Source of the DNA: Aurantiochytrium sp. KH105
Taxonomy: Eukaryota; Sar; Bigyra; Thraustochytrida; Thraustochytriidae
Assembly (NCBI GenBank): GCA_003116975.1
Contig: BGKB01000126.1
Location: 1-64,000, forward strand
Length of the DNA stretch: 64,000 bases
Direction: 5' to 3'
Translations under genes and position numbers: made by a program
Shown here: positions 1 to 10,724 of the stretch, in pieces
How the letters are laid out: each line of letters opens with the position of its first letter
How positions within the stretch are numbered: position 1 is the first letter of the stretch
Notes under the pieces: generated by a model
The model's input: only the letters and a program-made list of their open reading frames with translations
The model's database searches: none
Told to the model about the DNA's origin: nothing

Positions 1-1471
1 GGATAGACAAGATACGTCCCACGCTGTCTGCTGCAGGCTGGTCCGTCCACCGCCTTTTTTGCGGGCCTCCCTCCCTCCCTCCCTCCCTCACCCACCTACT
101 TCTGTCTGTCTGCGTGTCCGTCTGTGCTCGGGGCGCGCGCCTCGGTCTCCGGGGGCCGCTTGCCGCGTCGAGTTTCCGCTCTGTCGCGGCCGGGCTGGCA
201 CGGGAGGGCGGGGCAGGGAAGGAAGCAGGACGCAAGGCAGGCAGCGAGGCAGCGAGGCAGGCAGGCAGGCAGGCAGGGAGGGAGGGAGCGAGGGTCAGCG
301 CGCCGCTCGGGGCAATCGCGCCTGGTCCCGCGGCGCCTACGCCTCGCTAGGCCCTGGCTAGCCGTTTCTGGCGCAGCGACGCAGGTTACGCGAGACCACG
401 CCAGAGAAGATCAGCCAGCCGCAGGCAGGGCGAGGCAAGGCGCGGGGCAAGAGCCTCTGTCAGTGAGAGGCGCCTCTTCCCTTTTCTTCTTTCTCTTCTG
501 TGGCGACGGCCGCGGCGGCCTCGGCGGCCCCTGGCCTCGGCGGCTGCTCTGCTGGCCGTGCCGCTGTCGCCAGCCAGCCGCAGCCGTCCGCCGGAGCGCG
601 GAGGTTGGGCTGCAGCCACTGCCAGCTGCAGCGCAGCTGAGCCTGGCCGTTCATCCCGGGAAGAGAGAGCGAACGAACGCCGGGTTTGCCCGCGAACCGG
701 GCAAACCCGGCGCGGGTCCGTCCGCGATACTATTACGCGCGGCGCAGGCGGCTGCGCTGCGTCCGGCAGCGGCTTGCTTGTGGGTGTCGGATGCTTTCCG
801 CGCGTGAAGTGACCGATTGATGGTGACGTGAATGCACGCCGGCCCGGCGGAGAGTCCAAGCAGCAGCACAGCATTGGCAGCATTAGCAGCAGCCGCAGCA
901 CTGCAGTCATGGTGCCCCCCCTGCAGCGGCGGGGTGGACGCTGACCTACGATTGGCGGGCGGATCATGGCGGAGAAAGGCCACGCCTGCAAAGGGCTCGG
1001 GCCGCAAGGCCAATGTGCCGATCGTGGGTCAGCAAGGAAACCTGAATTGTGCTGGCAGCTGACAGTGACTGCAGTACAGCTGTTCGCTTACAAGGCTCTC
1101 TTGGCATGGCCATCCACAAGCTGCCCTGGACGTTTCCATTCTCCGAGACGATGACCACAAAGAAAAGAAAACACACGCATGGCAAAATGAAGCGTCACGA
1201 ATGTTCTTGACGAGAATGACGTGGCGGTTCCGACGATATGTTAATGTTCAGTTTGCTTGGGGCTCTGTCTCTTGCTCGGCACTGGAGGAAAAGCTGCCGA
1301 AATAGTTAGTTCCTCGGTTGCGCTTGACCTCATCTGACTCAAAAGAAAAGGGGAACCAAACGCAAGAGGACGTTTGCGTCTCGACAACACCTGACCGATC
1401 GATCCTATGGTGTACTAGAACATACGTGCCATCCTTACTTTTGCATCATCTATACCTGTTTAAGGGCGGGC
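1..1471. other. Gene-poor left flank
   Basis: No convincing gene. The tract is GC-rich with short tandem repeats: CCTC units at about 66-90 and GGCA/GGGA units at about 236-290. Reading frames here are long only because stop codons are rare in such sequence; their translations are runs of Arg, Ala, Gly and Pro without recognisable domains. It may hold an upstream promoter or leader of a gene outside the window. Confidence 0.5.
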
Positions 1472-2776
1472 TCAAAAATGGTGGTTGTTGGAACTATTCC
1501 TCGCAGCCTGCATCAAAGTGTCATTCCAGCGGGCCTTCCAGCTTGCCATTGAGTCTCGTGGCCGAGCAGGGCTTCCTTGTTCTTCGTCCTCTTCGTCTTC
1601 TTCGCCTGCATGGGCCCCATACGTTTTGGCTGCGGACCGGTGACCGGGAGCATCGCGGGAAGCGTTCTTATGCCTGTCCAAAGCACGGACCAAATGAACA
1701 GGTTTCGTCTTGGCCGCAGGCACCTCCGGCGCTCTCAAAGATTTTCCCGAGTGGTGCCCTGCGACTCGTCGCGAACTTCCAAGCATCTTGGGGCCAGCAA
1801 ACGCAACATCGTCGTCGTCATTGTCGTCGTCATAATCTTGGACGTGATCATCATCGAATCCGCGACGTCCCCAGCCGCTTGCAGCGCGCGGGGAAGGCGC
1901 TCCAAAGGTTCCAAGGTCTTCTCGCGGCTTGGTCGCTTCCTCATCCACCGCCACATCAGGAGAAAAAAAGTTGAACCTGCTACTTGAGAACTTGGTGTTG
2001 GAAGAGGAAGAGCGTGAGAGACCGAACGCGAGACGTAGAGACTGCACAAAACGTCGCGAGCCCCTTGGGCCACTCTCAGCTTTGGCTCGGGCTTTGGCTT
2101 CAGCCTCGATCTCGATCTCGGCCTCGGCGAGTGCGCGGGAAATAATCGGCGGTGCCGAAGACGGTTTGGCAAAGCTGCTCGGGGGATTTCTGTGCACAGA
2201 GTCTTGGTGAAATTTTGGTGCAAGTGTGCTATTGTCCTCGAGATCATCACCCGCGTCGTCATGCGGGTTCTCAAAGAAGCGCAGCTTGGATCGCGATCTT
2301 GATCCAGCCGCAAGCTGATGCTGGTCGTACGCATCTTGCTGACGCGACCGCACGCGCGGAACCGCCACGTACGCGACCCCTGCAAGTAGGACAAAGACAC
2401 CTGCCGCGAGGCCTCCCAGAATACCGCCCACATGTGAAGCGCTGTCTTCACCCGCAGACGTGCTCGGACTTTGCGTCGTCACCTCGTTGACGTCCTCTCC
2501 GTTTGAGCTGGCACCTTCTTGATCAGGATCATCATTGAATGTCTCCGAATCAAGGACTTCCTGGCTGTCGTTGTCGTCGTCGTCGTCGTTGTCTTCGTCG
2601 TCATTGTCATTGTTGCCTGTAAGACCTAATTGGTTTGTTTCTGCTGGACTTGAGCTCGGGCTCATCGTCGGTGCGTGGGTTGTGTTCGCGGCAAGCGCTT
2701 GGGCACCTTGTAAAATACATACGATCAGCACAATGACGACGAGCCTTCTTCGGGGCACCTGAATTCGTCCAAACAT
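1472..2776 (-). CDS. Putative type I membrane protein, acidic stalk
   Basis: I do not recognise the family. From the Met at 2776 the protein (434 aa) opens with a basic stretch and a hydrophobic core ending ALA, a good signal peptide of about 29 residues. Next comes a Thr/Ser/Pro-rich stretch and a run of Asp/Asn around residues 55-70, then one clear membrane span at about 116-139 (GGILGGLAAGVFVLLAGVAY) followed by basic residues, which predicts an outside N-terminus. The cytoplasmic tail of about 295 residues is Ser/Arg/Lys-rich and low complexity with further acidic patches. In-frame ATGs at 2899 and 2812 would add up to 41 charged residues before the signal; the 2776 start is chosen because it makes a normal signal peptide. 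Function unknown; a surface receptor-like or adhesion role is only a guess. Confidence 0.65.
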   Translation of the reverse strand: MFGRIQVPRRRLVVIVLIVCILQGAQALAANTTHAPTMSPSSSPAETNQLGLTGNNDNDDEDNDDDDDNDSQEVLDSETFNDDPDQEGASSNGEDVNEVTTQSPSTSAGEDSASHVGGILGGLAAGVFVLLAGVAYVAVPRVRSRQQDAYDQHQLAAGSRSRSKLRFFENPHDDAGDDLEDNSTLAPKFHQDSVHRNPPSSFAKPSSAPPIISRALAEAEIEIEAEAKARAKAESGPRGSRRFVQSLRLAFGLSRSSSSNTKFSSSRFNFFSPDVAVDEEATKPREDLGTFGAPSPRAASGWGRRGFDDDHVQDYDDDNDDDDVAFAGPKMLGSSRRVAGHHSGKSLRAPEVPAAKTKPVHLVRALDRHKNASRDAPGHRSAAKTYGAHAGEEDEEDEEQGSPARPRDSMASWKARWNDTLMQAARNSSNNHHF

Positions 2777-3665
2777 TGCTCGTGCGTCCGAATGACGGCC
2801 TTCAGTCTTCATCTCGTGCAAGTCCTCGTGTTCGTGTGAAGGATCCCGACGGTCGCGTTGTCGCGCGTTCCGTCGCTGTCGCCCATCGCGAGCACGCATG
2901 GGGTCGTCTTGGAGCTAACTGGAGACCCTTTCCACGAGCTTGAGGCGTTGTTTGCTTGGGCTCCTCCAGGCTTTTCCTCGCCTTGCGTCTATTGCTTTTT
3001 TGCGGCAGAGAGGTTTATCTGTCTCTCGCGCGGGTGCGCGCTCTCGGACGTCGTGCTCGCAGCAGCGAGCGGCACAGCGTCTTGCACGTTTGCAACTCAT
3101 CGTCGAGATGCGCTGCCCCTCCGTGGGCACCCTTTTGCATGAGAAGGTAGAATCCATCTAGCCCGCTCTTTCTCTCTCTCTCTCTCTCTCTCTCACAATC
3201 TATTCTCCCGCGAGCACTTGCATTCTTGCGGCCAACAATGGTGTCCAAGTCTCCGCCAGGATCAACAAATGATGGACGAGCGGTGCGGACCTTTTTCCCC
3301 TCTTTTTTGCTTGGATTTTTCTTTTTCCTCAAAGTGTGCGACAGACAGGAGTAGTACACACCGTTTTGGAGGAAAAGAGCGAGACTTTTTTTTTTTGTTC
3401 TTTGTTTACAGGGCCCTGAGAGACGCCGAGGTGCGACTGGCAGTGGACTCGAAGAATGAGGAGGTAAAAATAAGAGAAAGGAAGATTCTGATTTTATTCA
3501 AGCTTGAAGTCAATGCAGGCTAACAACTAACGATATGTTTTGTTTTGTTCGTTTGTTTGTTCGTTTGTTTGGTTGTGTTTTTGTAGTTTGCATGCAGTAT
3601 GATTGTTTGGTTGTTTGTTTGTTTGTTTGCGTTTCTGTCTGCTTTTTGAGTTGAATGGTGTGGCG
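2777..3665. other. Intergenic, simple repeats
   Basis: No gene seen. It probably holds the 5' flank of the membrane protein and the 3' flank of the RING gene. A (TC)n run lies at about 3170-3194, a T-run at about 3386-3395, and TTTG/TTCG-type repeats at about 3537-3630. Confidence 0.5.
3170..3194. repeat. (TC)n microsatellite
   Basis: Uninterrupted CT/TC dinucleotides between the membrane protein and RING genes. Confidence 0.9.
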
Positions 3666-4508
3666 TCAGGCAAATCGTGCGCTGTCGAGAGCGGCCTTGA
3701 TCTGCTGGGCATGGCGGAGCTCGTGGGTGCATGCGAGAAGAATAGCGTCGTGCTCCTTGCGCATTTTCAAAAACGTCGCCTTGAGAGCAGCGAGGTCTTG
3801 AGTGATCCGGGCGCGACTCTGCCGGTAGCGCACCAGACGGTCGCGGGAGCTTGCCAGCGAGATGCGTAGATGCTCCGTCTCAATGTTTGTTTCGGTTTCA
3901 CGCGCCGCAACGTGCGAGGGAAAACAGCGCTGGAGCATGTGCTTGAGTGTGATGCTCTCGCAGAGACTGGCGCTCGAGACGGTGGGTTCCCGGCAAGTCG
4001 GGCACGGAATCTGAACATTTTCTTGGAGCATCCCGCGCTGCAAGAGAGCGTCCTTTTGCACGGCTTCGTGGCGTGCGAGACATCCGCGGCAAAAGGAGTG
4101 TCCACAGCGCAAGGTGCAGGGACGGTGAAAGAGATCGAGGCAGATGGGGCATGACAAGGAGCTGCGCAGGTCCGCGTCCTGCTCAAAGTCGAGCCTCGGT
4201 TTGGAGGCGGGCGGCGCGTCCGAATCGTCGCTGGCACAAGAGGCTTCGCTGGCGGAGGTCTCGGTGCGCGCGCGCTTCCGTCGCGGTGACCTTGGCAGTC
4301 TCGATTTCGCTGCGGCATCTGATGCGGAGGTTGCTGCGACATTGCTGGTCTCGCACGAGGCGGTCATTTCCTTTTCCTCTGCATTGAGAGCGGCCGTGGG
4401 CGTCGAGCGGGAGCCCTCGCCGGCTTCCGCGTTGAGGTCCAGAAGAATTTCATCGACCAATGCCATCGAGACGGCAAGCGTGGCTTTGCTCTTGTTGCAC
4501 ATCTTCAT
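3666..4508 (-). CDS. RING-finger protein, probable E3 ubiquitin ligase
   Basis: A 280-residue protein with a C3HC4 RING at about residues 120-172: it starts CPICLD, has the central CGHSFCRGC, and closes CPTCRE. RING proteins of this kind recruit a ubiquitin-loaded E2 and transfer ubiquitin to substrates. The N-terminal 110 residues are Ser/Ala-rich and acidic with one basic patch (PRRKRAR, a possible nuclear signal). The C-terminal 90 residues are charged and likely helical, a TRIM-like RING plus coiled-coil layout without a B-box. The ATG at 4508 is preferred, with another at 4466; the open frame continues 200 codons further upstream only through a GAAA repeat (Lys/Glu/Arg repeats), which looks like leader. 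Substrate unknown. Confidence 0.8.
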   Translation of the reverse strand: MKMCNKSKATLAVSMALVDEILLDLNAEAGEGSRSTPTAALNAEEKEMTASCETSNVAATSASDAAAKSRLPRSPRRKRARTETSASEASCASDDSDAPPASKPRLDFEQDADLRSSLSCPICLDLFHRPCTLRCGHSFCRGCLARHEAVQKDALLQRGMLQENVQIPCPTCREPTVSSASLCESITLKHMLQRCFPSHVAARETETNIETEHLRISLASSRDRLVRYRQSRARITQDLAALKATFLKMRKEHDAILLACTHELRHAQQIKAALDSARFA

Positions 4509-4695
4509 GCTTGCGTTGTCTTGTGTATGTGTATGTGTTCTCGTCTTGATGTACTTCGTTTCGTTTCGTTTCCTTTCGTACTGCTCAAGTTTGCTCGAGT
4601 GCTCGATTGATGATTTGCCGAGGGAAGGGAGGGAGGGTGAGGATGAAAGCGGAGGGCGGGGCGTGCGCACGCGCGCTGTGTTTTCGTTTTGTCTG

Positions 4696-4723
4696 CCTTG
4701 GCTTGGCTTGGCTTGGCTTGGCT
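4696..4723. repeat. (CTTGG)n pentanucleotide repeat
   Basis: About five to six tandem CTTGG units upstream of the RING gene; the same unit recurs near 61.8 kb. Confidence 0.85.
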
Positions 4724-4806
4724 TTCCCCAGCTGGTGCAGAGGTGAAGTGGCGTGCCCCGTGGTCCACCAACCGAGTTTCGCTCCGCCTGCTGGGCTGCG
4801 GCGGGG

Positions 4807-4881
<75 letters not shown>

Positions 4882-4884
4882 TTC
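4807..4884. repeat. (TTTC)n microsatellite
   Basis: About 19 tandem tetranucleotides, reading GAAA on the RING gene's strand, some 300 nt upstream of that gene's start codon and so possibly in its transcribed leader. Confidence 0.95.
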
Positions 4885-7800
4885 TTTGCTCTTGCACGGT
4901 CTTTTGATTTCCGGCTCCTTTCAGCCTCGTCCGTCTGCGCGGTCCCACGCCTCGCTCGTGGCGGTAGCACCCGGGTTCGCCCTTTTTTTCCCCCTTTTCT
5001 TCGCTTGACCCCACTCCCTCGGCTCCGTCCGTCTGCGGTCTGCCGCCTCGAGGCGAGACTGCTGCTGCTCCTCGTGCCGTCGCGCGCGCCGACCGCCCGC
5101 ACGTCCACCTGCTCGCCCGCCTACCCCGCCCTGCCCAGCCTCGGCTCCTCTACGCGTCGCTGCGCAGACCTGGCCGCGTCCAGCTCGGGGGCGACGACTG
5201 GGTGGATGGATGGATGGATGGATGGAAAGCGAATGGAAAGAATCTGTTTTGCGAGCAAGCAAAAGCAAGCAAGCAAGCGAAGCGAGAGCGAGGGGAGCGA
5301 AGGGGGGAGGGAAAGCGCTCTCAGCCTGCTCAATCTGACCGGACCCGTCTCTCGTTTCGTCTCGGCTCGTCTCGGCTCGTCTGCCCTGTCGTATCGCCTC
5401 CCGTCGTGTCCCGTCCTCTCGTCCTCGCGAAGCGCGTATGCCGCAGGTCGCTGTCGCGCCGAGTCCTCGCGCCGAGCGCGGCGAGCGAGCTGAGGAGGGC
5501 CAGCTGCGGCGGCTGCGCGTGCTCGGCCACGCGAAGAATAACGCACTCCGCTTCTCAGGCCTCCTCCCCGCCCCTCCTCCCTGATCGATAACAGCCCCAA
5601 ACTGGCTAATAACAGCCGCCGGGCCTGCAGCGCGGCGCTCTCTCCCTCCCTCCCTCGCCCCCTCGCCCCCTCCCTCCCTCCCTCCCTCCCTCCCCGCCCT
5701 CCGCCTATTGGCCCCTCCCTCGCTGTTATTCGCCCTCCCTCCTGCCCCAATCGCCCTCCCTTCCTCCGAGTCCCGCCGCAGCCGCAGCCGAGCGGGTCGC
5801 TTGCGAAACCGAAGAAGAATGGAGGAAAGAAGGAGAGAACGCGCAAGCGAGGGAGAGGGAGGCAGGGAGGGAGGCTCCGCGGGGGCGCAGAGTCAAGCTG
5901 CACTGCACTGCAGCGGGCAGGAGGAGTGGGCCACGGCGCGATGGTGGATGCATGGATGCATGCAAGGATCGATGCTCGAAGTCTGCATGAGCGAAGAGGC
6001 GGAGAGATGGACAGACAAGCTCCAGCGCTCGCGCTCGGTCGCTGCGTGGATGGGGGAGGGTGGTGATTCGAGCCAGCCTTCGTCTTGATCCAGGATGACC
6101 CATTCAACAGGTTCACTCATTCATTCATCGGCAAGAAAACAGCGAGGAGGCGTGCAGTGCTGCCTGCTGCTGCTTTTGGCCCCGCGGCCACGCCAACGAA
6201 TAGGACAGACAGAGTACCAGAGTACCAGATTGACAGACATGATGGCAAGCAATCCTGGCTCGCTGGGGAGGGCATGGTCCCGTACAACTCGGGGAGGGCC
6301 AAGCAAGTACAGCAAGCAAGAGGCCACTGCCCAAATGGCTCAGCGCGGGTCCGTTCGACGCCTCTCCCTCTCTCTCTGTCAAGCGAAGCGAGCCATCCGA
6401 AAAGAGCTCGGAGGGGCCGCCACGTAGGACGAACGAAGGAAGAAACAGTCGACGCGCTCGCCCGCTCGCTCGCTGTTTTTTTGCTTGCTTGCTTGCTTGC
6501 TCGCTCGCTCGCAATTGCTTGCTTCCACCGAAGCGGATCGAACAGCCAGGATAGAGAGAAACCATCGGCGGGCCCAAGTTCAACAAACATCCTGTACCTT
6601 TCAAGTGCAAAAGGGTTGGTCAAGCGTCCAAACGGCCGGCGACAGCATGATGCGGTAATCGTGGGCCTGGGCAACTTTGCTTTCTACGACGAAAGGAATC
6701 GTGCACGCCTTGGACTTTCGCGACGCCAAGCAAAGCCTCCAAGCTTGAAGCCGTTTGTGCGACTCAGACCACGCACTACCGCAGTCCCGTCAGGGCAAGA
6801 CTACAGCGATCGAAACGGCAAAAGAGCGAGGGCCGATATCAGCGAGAAAAACGAATTCGTTCACTTCAGCAGCGAGCCAGCAATGGCCAACACAGATTGC
6901 CAAAGCTCTAGTCAGCTGCAATGCATGTATCACTGCATGGCATGGCATGACGGGACGGCGAACGGCTATCTGATTCCTCATCCCTTCACGGAGCTTGCGA
7001 CCTCCATTTTCGCTGGTCAGAGAAACGAAAAAATAACACATGCGCGTCGCACTAAGTCGTAAGCCAGCCGACCAGCCGACCAGCAAGCAAGCAAGCGGGC
7101 AGGATGCAAGGTTTGTGTCCCCGCTACGCACAGAAGTTGCCTCGGTTTCTCCTAGCTTTGTTCTTACCGGAACTTTGTCCCATAACGAACAGGCCAGCTG
7201 CAGCTGCAGCAATCGCTAGCAGAGTATCTCCTTGCTACTCGATGCATTCACGTGCTGCGCACCGCACTGCACAGCACCGCGCCGTCGCGCCGACAGTTGC
7301 TCTCGAGATTGGCCAACCATCGCCATCCATCTTCTTCCTCTTCGTGGTGGTTTCCTGAACGAAACGAAGAAAAACGCAGCAGGCCGCAGGCCGCAGCGTA
7401 GGGCAACTGGTGGTGGTGCCAATGGAAAGAGTGCATTATTTGTTGGTTACATGCCACATGGCGCAAGAGCGACCACCGCGCTCTGCACTACAACGAGTCA
7501 GCAGCGCTCTCGGTTTCTACCTAGCCAAGGAAATACTCGATTGGCAGGCAGGCACTCGAGACAAACCATCTCGCCAAGGCCCTCCCTGTGCTCGGCGGAT
7601 GGGAAGGATGGTAGGGCACTAACGTCCGAGCTCGGTGGCACAATGCAAAGCAAAGCAAAGCAAAGCAAAGCGAGCGAGGTCGGTCGAGTCGAGTCGAGTC
7701 GATTCGACCGCCGCCCACCTACCCACTCACCTAACCATCCACCCGCGGCTGATCGATCTATCGAGCAATCTCGATCAATCAACCAATCAATGAATTGAAG

Positions 7801-9154
7801 AATCGACCGACCGACCGACCGACCCACCTGTGGACATAACAACACCGAAGGGGGGCCGACGTGTGACCCAACGTTACGTGGTGTGGCTGTTCCAGCGAAG
7901 CCTCCACTACACACGCGATTGCCGCCTTTGGTAACGTCTGGCTGCTACTGGATCAGTCAGACGGTCTGACAAACAGACAGACATTCACAGATAGACAGAC
8001 CAGACAGACATATGTGGCTGCCAACTGCAGATGGCCGCTTCTGGCGTAGCATTTGTCGCCCTCCTCGCCCCGTTGACAATGCTCGGCAAGCGCTGCCTGA
8101 CGTGACGCTTGCAGTTGGTTGAACGAACCACGTGCCAAAAGCCACCGGTAACACGAAGAGAGGGAGGGCCATAAATGGTCTGCGTATGGCCATGGCGCGC
8201 AGCGCTGCGCTGAATACGGCTAGTGTGCAGAGAAGACGAACCTTTTGCGGAGAAGTCGAGCCTTGTGCGGTGAAGGTGGCGATGCGGGAGGGCGTAAGCC
8301 ACTGCTCAGCTCGGGCATACATGCTCGAGCGCTTGGAGTCGCTCAAGCTGGCTCTGAGTCCGTCTTTAACTTCAGCCGCCGCCCCGCTGCCGGTGGCATG
8401 GGACGGTGACAGATTGACAGTTAGGCTGCGCCAAGCTGTAGTGGCGAATAGCAGCGCGAAACCTGCGTTGTTCCGCGCGTGCGGTGATGCGGAGGCACCA
8501 TGAAACTGGCCGCCGTTGGGCATCTTCTTGGCTGAACGCTCTGCACAAAGGTGCACAATGCAAATCCGTGATGGCTATGCTCGGTGCGGGTGCGCAATCT
8601 CCTGACATCGGTGTTGACGGGCGGGCGGGCGGGCGGCCAGCCACCATTCATCAGCTCGAGCCTTGCCGTGTCATCAGGATGGAATGGGCCTCATGCGGCT
8701 GACAAGACCAATAGTTTTAGAGCTTATGCAGACAAGGACAAGCGGCGGGTCATGCATGGGTCGAGAGAAGCAGATACTGACTGACTCGCGGTCAAGCGTC
8801 CAGCAAGAAGGCAAAGGTAAGAAGATATTGACAATCCCTCTGCAAGCGAGGAGCGCAGGCTTCTTCTTAGTGAGGAAAGACTTGATTTGTTCGGAAAAGT
8901 GAATGACTCTCTCATTCTAGAGGCCTAAGCCTAGCCGCGCTTTGCGTGTTTTTTGAGTGAAAGACGTCTTGCAAGGGTATGGAGACATGGATCAGGCGTT
9001 GTACTCGTCCAGCAAAGGACGCCACCGAGATGTATGTAATTTTCCTGGAAACAAGAATAATTGGCAAGTTTACGCTCGGAGGGCAGAATAAGAGGTCGAC
9101 GCTTATGTACGGTCAATGGCTCGCGAAAGTGGCGAGTGCGTACACACCAGTCCG

Positions 9155-9673
9155 TCAAGGCTTGCTCTCTTCATTCTCTGCCGGCGCCGTTTCTTGATCT
9201 TGGGCACTATTGCTATCTTGGGCACCGATGAGTTTGTCTTTTTCATCTGGCACGGTTGCTGGTGCGGACGTAGACTCTGCGTCTGGGCTTGCGTTTACGT
9301 TTGCGTTTCCGTTTGCGCCTGCGTCAGCTGCTGTTGCTGCTGCTGAAGAAGGAGAAGGAGTGGTTTCCTGGGCAGTCTTGACCCCGGCGAGGGAAGCGCC
9401 CTGGCGTTCAAACTGTTCAATAGCGTCCGCAATGGCCTCTTCGCGCGTCATTTCAAACTCCTCCATGTTCTCCTTGACGGCCTCGTCAAATGTGTCTTGT
9501 GAAATGTTGTTCATGAGCGTGAGTCCGCGCATATCGCCGCTCAAGAGCAGCTGCGTGAGCTGCTCCTCCTTGGCGTTTTGCATGCGCGCGCGTTCTCGAA
9601 GCTGCTCGAGCTCCTCGGGTGTGAGGTCCTTGGCGGTCTTGCCAGGCAAGAGCCTGGTTCCCGTGGGGTCCAT
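9155..9673 (-). CDS. Small protein with ARMC6 N-terminal-like motif
   Basis: A 172-residue protein starting [11 protein letters not shown]. Residues about 50-95 carry a stretch ([17 protein letters not shown], then an [15 protein letters not shown] segment) that closely resembles the conserved start of armadillo repeat-containing protein 6 in animals and plants. In that family the motif is followed by several armadillo repeats; here it is followed by about 70 residues of Ala/Ser/Asn/Glu-rich sequence and a stop, so the repeats are absent. The Met at 9673 is chosen because the frame upstream contains an AGAAA repeat and a Phe-rich stretch that look like leader. It is divergent from the response regulator gene. 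Either a free-standing N-terminal module or a gene with unseen exons; the cellular role is unknown. Confidence 0.65.
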   Translation of the reverse strand: MDPTGTRLLPGKTAKDLTPEELEQLRERARMQNAKEEQLTQLLLSGDMRGLTLMNNISQDTFDEAVKENMEEFEMTREEAIADAIEQFERQGASLAGVKTAQETTPSPSSAAATAADAGANGNANVNASPDAESTSAPATVPDEKDKLIGAQDSNSAQDQETAPAENEESKP

Positions 9674-10272
9674 CGTTCCCACGTCCGCAGCCGTGTCCGT
9701 AGCCACCCAGGTTCCGCCCGTCTGTGCTGCTTTTCGGCACTGCCAGCTAAAACTTTGAAGGCGCGGGCAGCGCGATGCTCGATCGAACGCACAACAGAAA
9801 GAAAGAAAGAAAGAAAGAAACAAACCAACCACCTTGACTGTGTGTCTGAGCACTCACAGTCAGCCAGAAGAGAAGGAAGGCACTCAAGCCCAAGTGCGGC
9901 AAGACAAGCCACGCCAGCGATGAAACAAGGTCAACCTCGTTGCTGCCCTCGTCCGTCGCTTTACATTAGCGCGAGGGACCTCTCTCGCTTCGAGGCCAGC
10001 TAGCTAGCTAGCTAGCTGAGCCCAGCAGGCAGGCCTCTCTCACTCTGCAGTGCAGCGCAGCGCAGCGCAGCTTGCCTTTCCTCCTCTCCCTCCTTCCCTC
10101 CCCTTTTCTCTCTCGCCACGGCGAAGAAGAAAGGCTTCGTCCCTCCAGCTGCGTGCGGCGGGCGAGGGCGGCCAGCCCAGCGAGGCGGGGCAGCCCGGCG
10201 AGGCAGAGGGAGCGAGAGACACACAGCGCGGGCGGAGCGGCGGCGCGGCAGCAGCGGCGGCGGCAGCGCAGG

Positions 10273-10305
<33 letters not shown>

Positions 10306-10724
10306 GGCGCAGGCAGGGACGGGGAGGGAGGAGGGAGGGGCCGGGAGGGGGAAGCAGGAGGCGGAGGGGAGGGGAGGGGGAAGCGCAGAAAGGAATCGGG
10401 CCTGCGCGCCGCAGACCCTGCGCACGGCGCGACGCCCGCCGGCCCGCGCAGCGCCAGGCCCGCGGGAGGGAGGCCGCTCGGCCGCAGACGCGCGTGCACG
10501 CACGTCGGCCCCTGCGCGGCCGGCCGCGCGCGCGCGCACGAGGACGGCGTCGGGCAGGCGAGGCGAGGCGAGGCGAGGCCAAACGCGCTCCGCTCCGCGC
10601 GCCCGAGGGAGGCCGCGCGCGGCGACAGCAGAGCAAGCAGCGAAGGCAGGCAGGCAGGCAGCAGGCAGGCGCCCGCTCGCTCGCCCGCCCGGCTGCCCGG
10701 CTGCCCGGCCGCCCGGCCGCGAGC
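9674..10724. promoter_or_regulatory. Divergent intergenic region and leader of RR-PAS gene
   Basis: 1.05 kb between two divergent start codons. It holds an AAAG-type repeat near 9796-9822, a CTAG repeat near 10001-10018, ten CAG triplets at 10275-10304, and G/A-rich tracts. The frame of the RR-PAS gene stays open through the right half, but its translation (Arg/Gly/Gln/Ala strings) does not look like protein, so it is read as leader. Confidence 0.5.
10275..10304 (+). repeat. (CAG)10 triplet repeat
   Basis: Ten uninterrupted CAG units 420 nt upstream of the RR-PAS start codon, probably in the transcript leader. Confidence 0.9.

Larger units (their letters stand above)
4509..9154. other. 4.6-kb gene-poor tract
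   Basis: No gene I can support. It begins with the leader of the RING gene. It is rich in short tandem repeats: CTTGG units (4696-4723), TTTC (4807-4884), GGAT (about 5200-5224), CCCT (about 5640-5695), GCTT/GCTC (about 6480-6512), GCAAA and TCGAG (about 7650-7700). Frames of up to 330 codons translate to Arg/Ser/Ala/Pro strings with no domain. A minus frame at 7957-8556 has one hydrophobic stretch but no other sign of being coding. Confidence 0.5.

Noticed and set aside
3666-5108. 480-residue version of the RING protein with a Lys/Glu/Arg repeat head
   Set aside because: The extra 200 codons come from a GAAA microsatellite and low-complexity leader; the ATG at 4508 gives a normal protein.
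7957-8556. 199-codon minus-strand frame with a hydrophobic patch
   Set aside because: Only one weak hydrophobic stretch and a repeat-derived end; not enough to call a gene.
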